A DNA stretch of 15,474 bases from Hyphomicrobiales bacterium (GCA_017305815.1 JAFKJZ010000462.1:1-15474); one strand, 5' to 3'. Counted from the first letter of the stretch, positions 1-7,736 are shown. Program-made: numbers and translations. The notes: generated from the sequence alone by a model not told the origin.

Positions 1-505
1 CGATCGAGTTGGGATCAGGATCGGTGAAGGCGTAGATCACCGGAATCCCGAGATTGGAAAGGTCGACCGGCAGATGACGGTCGAGCCGCTTGCCGGAGGC
101 GATGATGCCGTCGACGCGCTTTTCCAGCATGGCGTCGACATGCATCTGGCCGAGGCGCGGATCGTCCTCGACATTGCAGAGGAAGACGGAGACGCCGTTG
201 TCGAGCAGCGCTTCCGACACGCCGGCCATCACCGGCAGCGAGAACCGGCCATAGGTGTCGTTGGTGAGCAGGCCGACGGTGAAGCTGCGGCGGCGCAAGA
301 GGCTCTGCGCCAGGCCGTTCGGCCGGAAGCCGAGCTGCAGCGCGACCGAGCGGATGCGCGTCCGCGTCTCGACGGTCATGCGGCCCTGGTCGTTCAGCGC
401 CTTGGAAGCGGTGGCGACGCTGACGCCGGCGGCCTCGGCGACGTCGCGCAACGTCACAGGCCGCCTGCGGGCGGGCTGAATCACGTTGTCGCTGCCGTCG
501 CTCAT
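1..505 (-). CDS. LacI-family transcriptional regulator, 3' part cut off by window edge
   Basis: The translated minus strand gives 168 residues with no stop before the window edge. Residues 17-38 form a LacI-type helix-turn-helix (TLRDVAEAAGVSVATASKAL), followed by the usual RxxGFRPN segment near 57-63 and a hinge-helix region near 65-72. The start of the periplasmic-binding-protein-like effector domain follows (FTVGLLTNDTYGRFSLP, then a DGIIASGK stretch). The family normally has about 330-350 residues, so roughly half is visible. ATG at 503-505 is chosen because the HTH lies at the expected distance from it and GAGG sits about 10 nt upstream. Such proteins usually repress sugar uptake and catabolism genes and are released by a sugar ligand. 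The ligand cannot be told here because the target genes probably lie left of the window. Two strong operator-like palindromes upstream suggest autoregulation. Family assignment is secure; the specific role is not. Confidence 0.93.
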   Translation of the reverse strand, partial: MSDGSDNVIQPARRRPVTLRDVAEAAGVSVATASKALNDQGRMTVETRTRIRSVALQLGFRPNGLAQSLLRRRSFTVGLLTNDTYGRFSLPVMAGVSEALLDNGVSVFLCNVEDDPRLGQMHVDAMLEKRVDGIIASGKRLDRHLPVDLSNLGIPVIYAFTDPDPNSI

Positions 506-555
506 GCCGTCGTTTCCTCGCCTGGCCGTCCGTTCGAGCGGCGGCCTCTCTTTTA

Positions 556-571
556 GAGAAAAGGTTTTCTC
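556..571. promoter_or_regulatory. Proximal LacI-type operator upstream of the LacI-family gene
   Basis: GAGAAAAGGTTTTCTC: two perfect 7-bp arms (GAGAAAA / TTTTCTC) around a central GG. Its centre is about 58 bp upstream of the regulator's ATG, where repressor binding would block its promoter or early elongation. Even-length palindromes with A/T-rich inner arms are typical of LacI-family operators. The link to this regulator is inferred from adjacency and from the second copy upstream. Confidence 0.72.
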
Positions 572-620
572 AACCGGCTTCAAAAAAGGGCGGAGGGAAT
601 AGCGCCGCCGCCCGGACCGT

Positions 621-640
621 CTGAGAAAACCTTTTCTCAG
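621..640. promoter_or_regulatory. Distal LacI-type operator, inverted copy of the proximal one
   Basis: The core at 623-638 reads GAGAAAACCTTTTCTC, the exact reverse complement of the proximal site. Here the symmetry extends to 9-bp arms (CTGAGAAAA / TTTTCTCAG, 621-640). Centre-to-centre distance to the proximal site is 67 bp, compatible with a DNA loop held by two repressor dimers. The better symmetry suggests this may be the stronger site (inference). Confidence 0.72.
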
Positions 641-780
641 GAAAAGCTAGCACAGTTTTTCCGTCGCGCAAGGCGCCCGCGACGTGCCGGTGAAGAAAGT
701 TTTCGGATAGCGGAACAAACGCCCGGATTGCCTCGGTTCCGGGAAATCCGGGATGGCCAGCCGGCGTCGAGGGGAGGGGC
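641..780. other. Non-coding stretch between the exoD-like stop and the LacI operators
   Basis: No credible gene lies here. Two inverted repeats are visible: 722-752 (8-bp perfect arms CCCGGATT / AATCCGGG, 15-nt loop) and 662-684 (7-bp arms CGTCGCG / CGCGACG). Either could end leftward transcription from the exoD-like gene, but neither is followed by a T-run in that direction, so they are not called as intrinsic terminators. Confidence 0.4.
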
Positions 781-1539
781 TCAGGCCGCGCCCCAGAGGT
801 TCGACGTCCAGCGATAGAGGAACAGCGACAGTTCCGCGCCGAAGAAGACGATCGCCGAATTCCAGGCGATGGCGACGACGGTGAGCCCCCAGCCGACGAG
901 AACGGCCAGGCCGTCGCGCTCGATCAGGCCGAAGGCGAAGACGATGACGGCGAGCGCCGGCAACTGGTTGCCGAGCGGGATCGGCAGCAGGATCATCACG
1001 GCATGCACGAAGATCGGCACGGCGAGGATGAAGGGTGCCAGCCGGCCGGACAGGAAGGCAAAGCGCGGCCGCAGCATCCATTCCACACGCCGGAACCAGG
1101 GCGCGATCCAGGCGCCACCGCTGACGACCGGCCCGCGCGGCAGGCTTTGCCGGCGCAGCCATTGCGGCAGGCGCAGCCGGTCGGCGCCGGCGAGAATCTG
1201 CAGCGACAGGATCGCCAGCGCCGTGCCGAAGACGAAGCCCGTCGGCAGGCCGGGAATCGGGATGAAGGAAGGCATCGCCAACATAAGGATGGAGAGGCCG
1301 AGACCCGCTTCGCCGAGCGCATCGACCATGTCGCCGAGGCTGACGCGCTCCTTCTTCAGCACCGTGTCGAGATCGGCCAGGATCGCCGAGGCGGAGCGCG
1401 TCCGGAAGAAGGCGGTCGTCGCGTCGTCGGGGGCGGGGTCGGCGGGCAAGCGGCGGATCCTCTGCGGTCTTTCGATCGTCCCATATGGGGTGCCGCCGTC
1501 GCGACGCCACCCGTGACGGGCATCCTGCGCCGCTTGCAT
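781..1539 (-). CDS. ExoD-like exopolysaccharide synthesis protein (integral membrane)
   Basis: The 252-residue product fits the ExoD family (PF06055) over residues 50-245. The ERVSLGDMVDALGEAG segment leads into a hydrophobic block with the family's IPIPGLPTGF turn. A second hydrophobic block carries LPIPLGNQLPALAVIVFAFGLIERDGL, and a last hydrophobic segment lies near the C-terminus. In Sinorhizobium, exoD was found through exopolysaccharide and alkali-sensitivity phenotypes; the biochemical activity is unknown. The first 45 residues are polar, Arg/Pro-rich and poorly conserved. This ATG has only a weak AGGA 15 nt upstream, but no other in-frame ATG precedes the conserved region. The gene is divergent from the mechanosensitive channel gene across 65 bp that must hold both promoters. 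It appears intact. Family confidence is high; function is only broadly known. Confidence 0.85.
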   Translation of the reverse strand: MQAAQDARHGWRRDGGTPYGTIERPQRIRRLPADPAPDDATTAFFRTRSASAILADLDTVLKKERVSLGDMVDALGEAGLGLSILMLAMPSFIPIPGLPTGFVFGTALAILSLQILAGADRLRLPQWLRRQSLPRGPVVSGGAWIAPWFRRVEWMLRPRFAFLSGRLAPFILAVPIFVHAVMILLPIPLGNQLPALAVIVFAFGLIERDGLAVLVGWGLTVVAIAWNSAIVFFGAELSLFLYRWTSNLWGAA

Positions 1540-1604
1540 GACGTGTCGATTGCGTCCTAACTCCCTATTCTCGTCATCTTTACTCCTATAGCTCAGGCAG
1601 CCGC

Positions 1605-4019
1605 ATGATGCGGTGCATTGCCCTGCTGGAGATCTGCTTGTTCAGCGCTGCCTCCCCCAGCCGCCGGCCGGCTTCCGTCGATACGTCCCGTGGCGCGGTC
1701 GCCGCCTTCCTTTGCCTCGTCGTCGCCGCGTGGCTGTTCGGCGTGCTGGCGGCGGGATCCGCCTGGGCGCAGCCAGAAGATCCGCAGAAGCAGATCAATG
1801 CCTGGAACATGGCGCTCGAGAAGATGGACGCCGCCATCGATGGCGACGGCCTGACGGACGCCGACTTCAAGCGGTTCAAGCAGGACACGACCGATATCGT
1901 CACGGCGGCCAACGCTCTGGCCGACGCGCTGGCGCCGAAGGTCGAGGCCGCCACAGCCCAGGTCGACCAGTTGAAGCCGACCGGCGCGGCCGACGCGACG
2001 GAATCGGACGCGGCGAAGGAGAATCGCCAGCAGGCCGAGCAGCAGCTTGCCGATCTCGCCGGCTTCCAGAAGCAGGCGCTCGCGGTCGCCACCCACGGCT
2101 CCTATACGATTTCGCAGATTTCCGAGCGCCGGCGCACCCGCTTTACCGCCGCGCTGCTCGAGCGCAATTCCAGCCTGATCGATCCCGGGCTCTGGGGCGA
2201 CGCCGCCACCGACGTGCCGGCGATTGCCGGACGTTCCGGCTCGGTCGTCGGCGAATGGGCGACGGTGATCGCCAACCGCAGCGACCGCTCGGTAATCGCG
2301 ATCTTCGTCAGCCTGCTGGCGCTGATCGTCATGGTGCTGGTGCCGGGTCGGCGCTTCCTGCTTTCCAAGCTGCGCCGGCCGACCGCCGACCAGCAGCCGA
2401 CGATGCGCACCAAGGTGATGTCGGCGGCGGCCATCGTCGCGGTCAACGCCTTCCTGCCGCTCATCGTGCTGACTGGCGTGCAGTCGATCCTGAAGGCGCT
2501 CGATCTGATGCCCTATCGGATCGATCTGCTCTGGACCGCGACCACGGCGGCGGTCGTCTTTTTCTCGCTCGCCTTCGGCGTGTCGCGCGCCCTCCTGGCG
2601 CCGACGCGCAGCACCTGGCGGATGGTCGATCTCGACGACGCGGTATCCACCCGCGCCTTCCACATCTCGGTCGCCATTGCCGCGCTCGAGGCGCTGGTGG
2701 TCGTGCACCAGAGCTTCGCCAAGGTGACGCTGGCGTCGCTGCAGTTCGTCATCGCGCTCGACGGCGTGCTGTCGATCGCCATCGCGGTGCTGATCATCAG
2801 CATGGTTCGCGTGCTGACCCGGCGGGGTACGCCGGAGGATGAAGAGAACGACGATCCCGCCGACGAGGACTACGGCCTCGGCCGCATCGCGCTGATCATC
2901 GCGGGCCTTTCGGCCGGCATCGCCATCGTCGCCAACGTGATGGGCTATGTCGCGCTTGGCCGCTTCATCACCACGCAGACGGTGTGGATCACGGTCGTCA
3001 TCTCGCTGCTCTACCTGCTGATGAAGCTGACGGACGAGATCACCGCCGCCTCGTTCCGTCGCGACGGCGTCGTCGGCAGTCGCCTGATCGGTTCCGTCGG
3101 CTTCGCGCCGCGCTCGGTGACGCAGGCCGGCGTGCTGGCCAATGGCGTCGCGCACCTCGTGCTGATCAGCTTCGCCTGTCTCGCCATCGTGGCGCAGTGG
3201 GGCGTCGATTCCTCCGGGCTGTTCGAGACGATCCGCCAGCTCTTCTTCGGCTTCAAGATCGGCTCGATCACCATCTCGCTCTCGACGCTGGTCGCCGGCA
3301 TCGCCGTCTTCATCGTCGGCCTGGTGATCACGCGTTCGATCCAGAACTGGCTCGACACTCGCTTCCTGCCGACGACGCGGCTCGATTCCGGCCTGCGCAA
3401 TTCGATCCGCACCAGTTTCGGCTATGTCGGGATGATCTTCGCGGCGACGCTCGCCTTCGGCTATGCCGGCCTCGACCTTTCCAACATCGCGATCGTCCCC
3501 GGTGCGCTGTCCGTCGGTATCGGTCTCGGCCTGCAGGCGATCGTCAACAATTTCGTCTCCGGACTGATCCTGCTGGCCGAGCGGCCGATCCGCGCCGGCG
3601 ACTGGATCACGGTCGGCGCGGAGGAGGGGACGGTCAAGCGGATCAACGTGCGCGCCACCGAGATCGAGACCTTCGACCGCGCCACCGTGATCGTGCCGAA
3701 TTCGAGCCTGATCACCGGCGTCGTCAAGAACATGGTGCTGCGCGATCGTTCGGGGCGCGTCGTCGTGCCGGTGACGGTCAGCAAGCTGGCCGATGCCGAG
3801 CAGGTCAAGGCCATCCTCCTCGAATGCGCCAAGGGCCATTCGCTCGTTCTGCGCTATCCGGAGCCGATCGTGCTGTTCCTGAACTTCGGCGAGAAGTCGC
3901 TCGATTTCGAGTTGCGTTGCTATCTCGCCGACATCGCCACCGGCGCCACCGTCAAGTCCGATCTGCGCTTCGCCATCCTGGGCAAGCTGAAGGAGGCTGA
4001 CGTGGCGCTCCCCGGCTGA
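1605..4019 (+). CDS. DUF3772-type mechanosensitive ion channel of the MscS superfamily (MscK/YbiO-like)
   Basis: An 804-residue inner-membrane channel thought to open under membrane tension and release solutes on hypo-osmotic shock. A signal sequence spans about residues 31-55 (ending GSAWA-Q). A periplasmic, helical DUF3772-type region follows to about 200, then many membrane helices. The MscS domain begins near residue 622 (GLDLSNIAIVPGALSVGIGL), continues into the pore-lining helix and NNFVSGLILLAERPIRAGDWI near 645-668, then the beta domain (GTVKRINVRATEIETFD, VPNSSLITGVVKN). About 800 residues is usual for this large subgroup. The start is uncertain. ATG at 1605 has a poor ribosome site and leaves an unusually long 30-residue n-region. 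TTG at 1638 follows GGAG (1628-1631) by 6 nt and would give a more normal signal peptide. The gene is complete and probably has its own promoter in the divergent 1540-1604 region. Confidence 0.9.
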   Translation: MMRCIALLEICLFSAASPSRRPASVDTSRGAVAAFLCLVVAAWLFGVLAAGSAWAQPEDPQKQINAWNMALEKMDAAIDGDGLTDADFKRFKQDTTDIVTAANALADALAPKVEAATAQVDQLKPTGAADATESDAAKENRQQAEQQLADLAGFQKQALAVATHGSYTISQISERRRTRFTAALLERNSSLIDPGLWGDAATDVPAIAGRSGSVVGEWATVIANRSDRSVIAIFVSLLALIVMVLVPGRRFLLSKLRRPTADQQPTMRTKVMSAAAIVAVNAFLPLIVLTGVQSILKALDLMPYRIDLLWTATTAAVVFFSLAFGVSRALLAPTRSTWRMVDLDDAVSTRAFHISVAIAALEALVVVHQSFAKVTLASLQFVIALDGVLSIAIAVLIISMVRVLTRRGTPEDEENDDPADEDYGLGRIALIIAGLSAGIAIVANVMGYVALGRFITTQTVWITVVISLLYLLMKLTDEITAASFRRDGVVGSRLIGSVGFAPRSVTQAGVLANGVAHLVLISFACLAIVAQWGVDSSGLFETIRQLFFGFKIGSITISLSTLVAGIAVFIVGLVITRSIQNWLDTRFLPTTRLDSGLRNSIRTSFGYVGMIFAATLAFGYAGLDLSNIAIVPGALSVGIGLGLQAIVNNFVSGLILLAERPIRAGDWITVGAEEGTVKRINVRATEIETFDRATVIVPNSSLITGVVKNMVLRDRSGRVVVPVTVSKLADAEQVKAILLECAKGHSLVLRYPEPIVLFLNFGEKSLDFELRCYLADIATGATVKSDLRFAILGKLKEADVALPG

Positions 4020-4124
4020 GCCGCCGCCGACCCTTCTTCTTCTGCGTCGCTTGTCGCTCGCAGTTCGTTAGCGTTTCCTGACTATTCCAGACGTCACCGC
4101 GTCCCTTACCCCCGAGGCCGTTCC

Positions 4125-4736
4125 ATGCCCCTCTCTTCCCGGCGCCTGCCCCCGCTGCTTGCCGCACTGACCGCCGCCGCCGTACTGGCCGGCTGTTCGG
4201 AAACGGTCGTCGACACCACGCCGAAATCGCCGGTCTTCTACAACCGGATCGATTCCGCCGGCGCCACTGTCGACCCGCAGGCGGCCGCCAGCCTCATCTC
4301 CGGCTATCGCATGAACAAGGGCCTCGGCACCGTCACCGTCGACCCGCTGCTGAACAAGATGGCCGCCGACCAGGCGCGCGCCATGGCCAAGGCCGACAAG
4401 GTGAACCATGACGTCGGCGGCAGCTTCCAGCGCCGCCTCGCGGCTTCCGGCTTCGACGCCGGCATCGCGGCGGAAAATGTCGGCGCCGGCTATCGCACGC
4501 TCGCCGAGGCGTTTTCCGGCTGGCGCGATTCGCCCCACCACAATGCCAACATGCTGAAGCCGGGTGTCACCAAGATCGGCATCGGCACGGCCTATGCGCC
4601 GAACAGCAAGTACAAGGTCTACTGGTCGCTCGTGCTGGCCAAGCCCTATGAGCGCCCGGCCGTCGTCGGCGGCGGCCCGCTGCCCGCCGATGGCAGCACG
4701 GTCGTCTCGATCGGCGGCGCCGTCGTCAACCGCTAG
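4125..4736 (+). CDS. CAP-domain (SCP/PR-1-like) lipoprotein
   Basis: A 203-residue exported lipoprotein. The signal peptide (residues 1-23) ends in a lipobox LAGC with acylated Cys24. A CAP/SCP domain (PF00188) follows at about residues 48-172. Visible family landmarks are the early Leu/Asn/Ala-rich helix (DPLLNKMAADQARAMAKA), His95 in KVNHD, Glu117 in AAENVG, and GWRDSPHHNANML with His138/His139, then the C-terminal strand KVYWSLVLAKP. His95, Glu117 and His138 match the CAP cavity residues. Bacterial CAP lipoproteins occur at the envelope; their substrates are mostly unknown and protease or cell-wall roles are not established. GAGG lies 7 nt before the ATG. The gene is downstream of the channel gene after a 105-bp gap, so cotranscription is possible but not shown. 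Its last 11 nt overlap the convergent LysR gene. Confidence 0.9.
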   Translation: MPLSSRRLPPLLAALTAAAVLAGCSETVVDTTPKSPVFYNRIDSAGATVDPQAAASLISGYRMNKGLGTVTVDPLLNKMAADQARAMAKADKVNHDVGGSFQRRLAASGFDAGIAAENVGAGYRTLAEAFSGWRDSPHHNANMLKPGVTKIGIGTAYAPNSKYKVYWSLVLAKPYERPAVVGGGPLPADGSTVVSIGGAVVNR

Positions 4737-5616
4737 TCGGCTCCGACAGCAGCGTCTCCAGTGCGCGCGCCGCCTTCGAGCGGTAGCGCTCCTTGTGCCA
4801 GACCATGCGGAAGGCGCGCGGCGTCATCTCGAAGGCGACACGCGCCAGCTTGCCGGCCTCGATATGCGGGCTCGCCACCAGTTCGGAGACGACAGTGGCG
4901 TGCTCGCCGGTTTCGACGGCGGCGCGCACGGCCTCGTTGCTGGGCAGTTCCATGTCGACCTGCAGCCTCTCCGGCTGGATGCCGCGCGCCGTCAGCGCCG
5001 CCTCGAACACCGAGCGCGTGCCGGAGCCGCGTTCGCGCATTACCCAGCGTGTGGCGGCGATCTCTTCGGGGCCAACCGTCGCGGCCCGGGCCAGGGCATG
5101 GCCGGGCGTCGTGACGAGAATCAGCCGGTCCTCGCCGACCGCGCGCGTCGCCAGCGCCGGGTCGTCGATCTCGCCTTCGATGAAGCCGATTTCGGCGAGG
5201 CCCTCATGCACGGCATGGCGCACGGTCTCGGTGTTGCCGATCTGCAGATGGATGCCGAGCGAGGGATAGGCGGCGCGGAAGCGCACCAGCGCGGACGGCA
5301 GCCAATAGCTCGCGATGGTCTGGCTCGCCTGCACCTCCAGCGTGCCGCGCAGCAGCCCGCCCAGTTCGGCAAGCGCCAGTTCCGCCGCCTGCGCCCGGGC
5401 GATCGTGGCCCGCGCCTCGACCAGGAAAACCCGGCCCGCCTCGGTGAGTTCGATCCGCCGTCCGACGCGGTCGAACAGCCGCGCGTCATAGCGGGCCTCG
5501 AGCGCATGGATCGCCGAGCTCACCGCCGAGGGCGTCAGCCGCAACGCCTCCGCCGCGCGGGTCAGATGCTCGCGCTCGGCGACCGCGATGAAAATTCTAA
5601 GCTGGTCGAGGGTCAT
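4726..5616 (-). CDS. LysR-family transcriptional regulator (YeiE/CysB-like context)
   Basis: A 296-residue regulator. The N-terminal winged HTH (residues 1-60) begins with the classic MTLDQLRIFIAVAE and contains LTRAAEALRLTPSAVSSAIHALE followed by LFDRVGRRIELTEAG. The LysR substrate-binding domain runs from about 88 to 290 and has family segments such as GTLEVQASQTIASYWLPSALVRF and VMRERGSGTR. It faces a yeiH-type gene, the same arrangement as yeiE-yeiH in Escherichia coli, so it probably controls that transporter in response to a small sulfur-related or other anion (inference). ATG at 5616 is fixed by the conserved N-terminus, yet no Shine-Dalgarno sequence precedes it. A 27-bp inverted repeat starts 6 bp upstream, suggesting autorepression and a very short leader. 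The gene is intact. The regulated target appears broken. Confidence 0.93.
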   Translation of the reverse strand: MTLDQLRIFIAVAEREHLTRAAEALRLTPSAVSSAIHALEARYDARLFDRVGRRIELTEAGRVFLVEARATIARAQAAELALAELGGLLRGTLEVQASQTIASYWLPSALVRFRAAYPSLGIHLQIGNTETVRHAVHEGLAEIGFIEGEIDDPALATRAVGEDRLILVTTPGHALARAATVGPEEIAATRWVMRERGSGTRSVFEAALTARGIQPERLQVDMELPSNEAVRAAVETGEHATVVSELVASPHIEAGKLARVAFEMTPRAFRMVWHKERYRSKAARALETLLSEPTSG

Positions 5617-5621
5617 GGCAT

Positions 5622-5648
5622 TGTTTGTTCGATTGGGTCGAACGAACA
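5622..5648. promoter_or_regulatory. Shared LysR-type operator between the lysR gene and the yeiH-type gene
   Basis: A 27-bp interrupted palindrome with 11-bp arms TGTTTGTTCGA and TCGAACGAACA around TTGGG, with one mismatch. The inner part fits the LysR T-N11-A pattern (TCGATTGGGTCGA). An A/T-rich tract with TATATT-like boxes on both strands follows at 5650-5665, ending in the perfect palindrome ATTTCGAAAT (5656-5665). This fits overlapping divergent promoters: the site sits upstream of the transporter's -10 box and over the regulator's leader. Binding by the adjacent regulator is inferred. Confidence 0.65.
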
Positions 5649-5679
5649 GTAATATATTTCGAAATGGAATGCATGATTG

Positions 5680-5696
5680 GGCAGGATCATCCTGCC
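5680..5696. repeat. Perfect 17-bp inverted repeat at the 5' end of the yeiH-type gene
   Basis: GGCAGGAT-C-ATCCTGCC, 8-bp perfect arms with one central base, ending 3 nt before ATG 5700. It contains the only AGGA near that start, so as RNA it could hide the ribosome site. As DNA it could be an operator. If translation begins at 5664 or 5673 it is simply coding. Confidence 0.5.
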
Positions 5697-5699
5697 GTC

Positions 5700-6634
5700 A
5701 TGATGATTTCCCTTCGTACTCTCCCGTCGCGTCTGCAGGCCCTTGGCCCCGGACTCGCCCTCACTGCGGCGGTCTCGGTGGCCGCCCTCGCAATCGAGCA
5801 TGTCGAGGCGTCGTTTCTCGGACGTGCCTGGCTCGACGGCGTCGTGCTCGCCATCCTGCTCGGCGTGGCGGTGCGCTCGCTCTGGCGGCCGGGCGCCATA
5901 TTCCTGCCGGGCGTCACGTTCAGCGCGCGGACGCTGCTCGAGGTGGCGGTCATGCTGCTCGGCGTTTCGATCAGCGCCTCTGTCGTCGCCGCGCAGGGCA
6001 TGACCCTGCTCGTGGGCGTCGCCGTGGTCGTTGCCTGCGCGATCCTCGTCAGCTACGGCATCGGCCGGACGATGGGCCTCGATCGCGGTATGGCGATCCT
6101 GATCGCCTGCGGCAACTCGATCTGCGGAAATTCCGCCATCGCCGCCACGGCTCCAGTCATTCATGCCGACGGCGAGGATGTGGCTTCCGCCATCGCCTTC
6201 ACCGCCGTGCTCGGCGTCGTCGTCGTGCTGACGCTTCCGCTGCTGATGCCGGTCTTTGGCCTGTCGGTGACGCAATATGGCGTGTTCGCCGGCCTCACCG
6301 TCTATGCGGTGCCGCAGGTGCGCAGAGCCGGATCGACGGCGCCCGCATCGACGCCGGCCGTCCCAATTTGCGCCACATGGTGCCGTGGTTCATCCTCGGC
6401 TTCATCGGCCTTGGCATGCTGCGTTCGGCCGGCCTGATCCCGGATGTCGTCGTCGCCCATACCGCGCCGGTCTCGGGTTTCCTGACGGTGCTTGCCATGG
6501 CGGCGCTCGGGCTCGGCGTCGATGTCCGCTCGGTGGCGCGGGCCGGCATGCGGGTGACGGCGACGGTTGTCCTGTCGCTCGCCGCCCTTGGCGTGATCAG
6601 CCTTGTGGCGATGCGGCTGATGGGGATCGCCTGA
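5700..6634 (+). pseudogene. YeiH-type putative sulfate exporter gene, internal deletion with frameshift
   Basis: The first frame encodes a PF03601/YeiH-family multi-pass membrane protein: AILLGVAVRSLWRPGAIFLPG, LEVAVMLLGVSIS, LIACGNSICGNSAIAATAPVI, EDVASAIAFTAVLGVVVVL and GLTVYAVPQV. Just after VPQV (6320) this frame turns into non-homologous sequence and stops at 6435-6437. From about 6320 the +1-shifted frame carries the family's C-terminus: RPNLRHMVPWFILGFIGLGMLRSAGLIP, then VLAMAALGLGVDVRSVARAG to TGA at 6632-6634. The family normally has about 40 residues between these parts (LAAT...GTLVKLVRVLMLGPV type, a membrane helix) that are absent from all frames. An out-of-frame deletion of roughly 100 nt therefore fits better than a single-base error. 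The true start is unclear: ATG at 5664, 5673, 5700 or 5703. The 3' end overlaps the convergent acetyltransferase by 38 nt. Confidence 0.82.
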
Positions 6635-7736
6635 GCCGGGCCTTCACCGCCTCGGCCTTCCTGCGGGTGGCGCGCAAGAAGCGGCGGGCGATCGGACGCA
6701 GGGTTAGTTCCAGCCTCGCCAGGGCCAGACCCGTCTCGTAACCGATTCCGCCGCCCTTCGGCCCGATCACAAGCGTGCCGATCTCCAGCCGGTCCGGCCA
6801 GATCGGATCGACCATCGGGTGGTTGGCGACGGCGATCGAATCGATCCGCTCCACGGCCGGGTCGGCGAGCAGGGCCTTCGACCCTTCCAGCATGACATGG
6901 ACGCCGGGCGAGAAGCGGGCATAGGCCTCGTCATAGGCGATCTTCCAGGTGACGGCGCTGGCGCCGGCCCGGAAGCTGACCAGCATGGCGACGGCGCGGC
7001 CATCGAGCCGGATGGCGTAGATCACAGCGTCGCCGCCCGCGACGGCGGCCCGGGCAAACGCTTTTTCCCGCGGGCGCAGCGCCAGCGCGGTGCCGCGTCG
7101 GCCCTTCCAGCCGCTCGCCTCCAGCGCGAAGAAGTCTTCGAGCGTATCGGCGTGCTGGGCCGGATCCGAGATATGCTCGACCGTCACGGCGCCGAGGTCG
7201 CCGAGGCGGCGCCATTGCCGCGTCAGTTCCCGGCGTTTCTTGGTCGAGATCGTCTGCAGGAAGGCCGTGGGGTCCGTGCCAGTCCGCTCCAGCTTGGCAC
7301 GGCGGTGCGCCGCGAGCACGGCGATGGGGCGACCCGCAAGTCCGGCCTGGCGGCGGAGCGCGTCGGCGACGGGGCCTGCCAATGGCAGATAGGGAAATTC
7401 GAGGATGGCCCGGCCCGGTCGGCCGCCATCCATGGCGGCGAGCAGTCCGGCCGCGGCCTCGTCGATCGCGCCGGCGTCGAGCAGCGGTGTGCCGAGCGGG
7501 CCATGCGGGTGTACCCAGACCGCCATCGCCGGCACGACGCGGCCGAGCCGTGTCGGCCGGATCGGCGCCAGGCCGATGGTCTGGCCGGCGGCATCGGTGA
7601 TTTCGGCCACCGTCACCCTGGCATCGCCGAGATGTTGTCGAGCCGCGCCGAGGATGCCGGCGGTGAAGAAGGGATTGTCCTCGGCCGCGCGGGCGGTCAG
7701 GTCCGTGGCCGGAGCCTGGGCCGCCGCCTCGCTCAC
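6597..7736 (-). CDS. GNAT-fold acetyltransferase, CelD/BcsL-like (PF13480 type)
   Basis: A 379-residue protein. A GTG start at 7736 overlaps the flippase stop as GTGA, which points to translational coupling. The central part, about residues 150-300, resembles the PF13480 GNAT-like domain found in CelD-type and FemAB-like proteins: FLQTISTKKRRELTRQWRRL, DFFALEASGWKGRRGTAL, YAIRLDGRAVAMLVSFRAG, WKIAYDEAYARFSPG and MVDPIWPDRLEIGTL. Proteins of this type are found near polysaccharide genes and are believed to acylate sugars or envelope components; the acceptor is unknown. Position directly after a flippase gene supports modification of an exported glycan (inference). The C-terminal 40 residues are Arg-rich. 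Its stop lies inside the 3' end of the convergent transporter pseudogene. A much longer open frame continues upstream to 9218, but that part is the shadow of the flippase gene. Confidence 0.82.
   Translation of the reverse strand: MSEAAAQAPATDLTARAAEDNPFFTAGILGAARQHLGDARVTVAEITDAAGQTIGLAPIRPTRLGRVVPAMAVWVHPHGPLGTPLLDAGAIDEAAAGLLAAMDGGRPGRAILEFPYLPLAGPVADALRRQAGLAGRPIAVLAAHRRAKLERTGTDPTAFLQTISTKKRRELTRQWRRLGDLGAVTVEHISDPAQHADTLEDFFALEASGWKGRRGTALALRPREKAFARAAVAGGDAVIYAIRLDGRAVAMLVSFRAGASAVTWKIAYDEAYARFSPGVHVMLEGSKALLADPAVERIDSIAVANHPMVDPIWPDRLEIGTLVIGPKGGGIGYETGLALARLELTLRPIARRFLRATRRKAEAVKARLRRSPSAASPQG

Noticed and set aside
722..752. Hairpin after the exoD-like gene as an intrinsic terminator
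   Set aside because: 8-bp arms are good but the loop is long and no T-run follows in the direction of transcription.
1593..3839. Long minus-strand open frame of 748 codons opposite the channel gene
   Set aside because: Composition is Asp/Arg/His-rich without domains, as expected for an antisense shadow of a GC-rich gene. The plus strand encodes a clear MscS protein.
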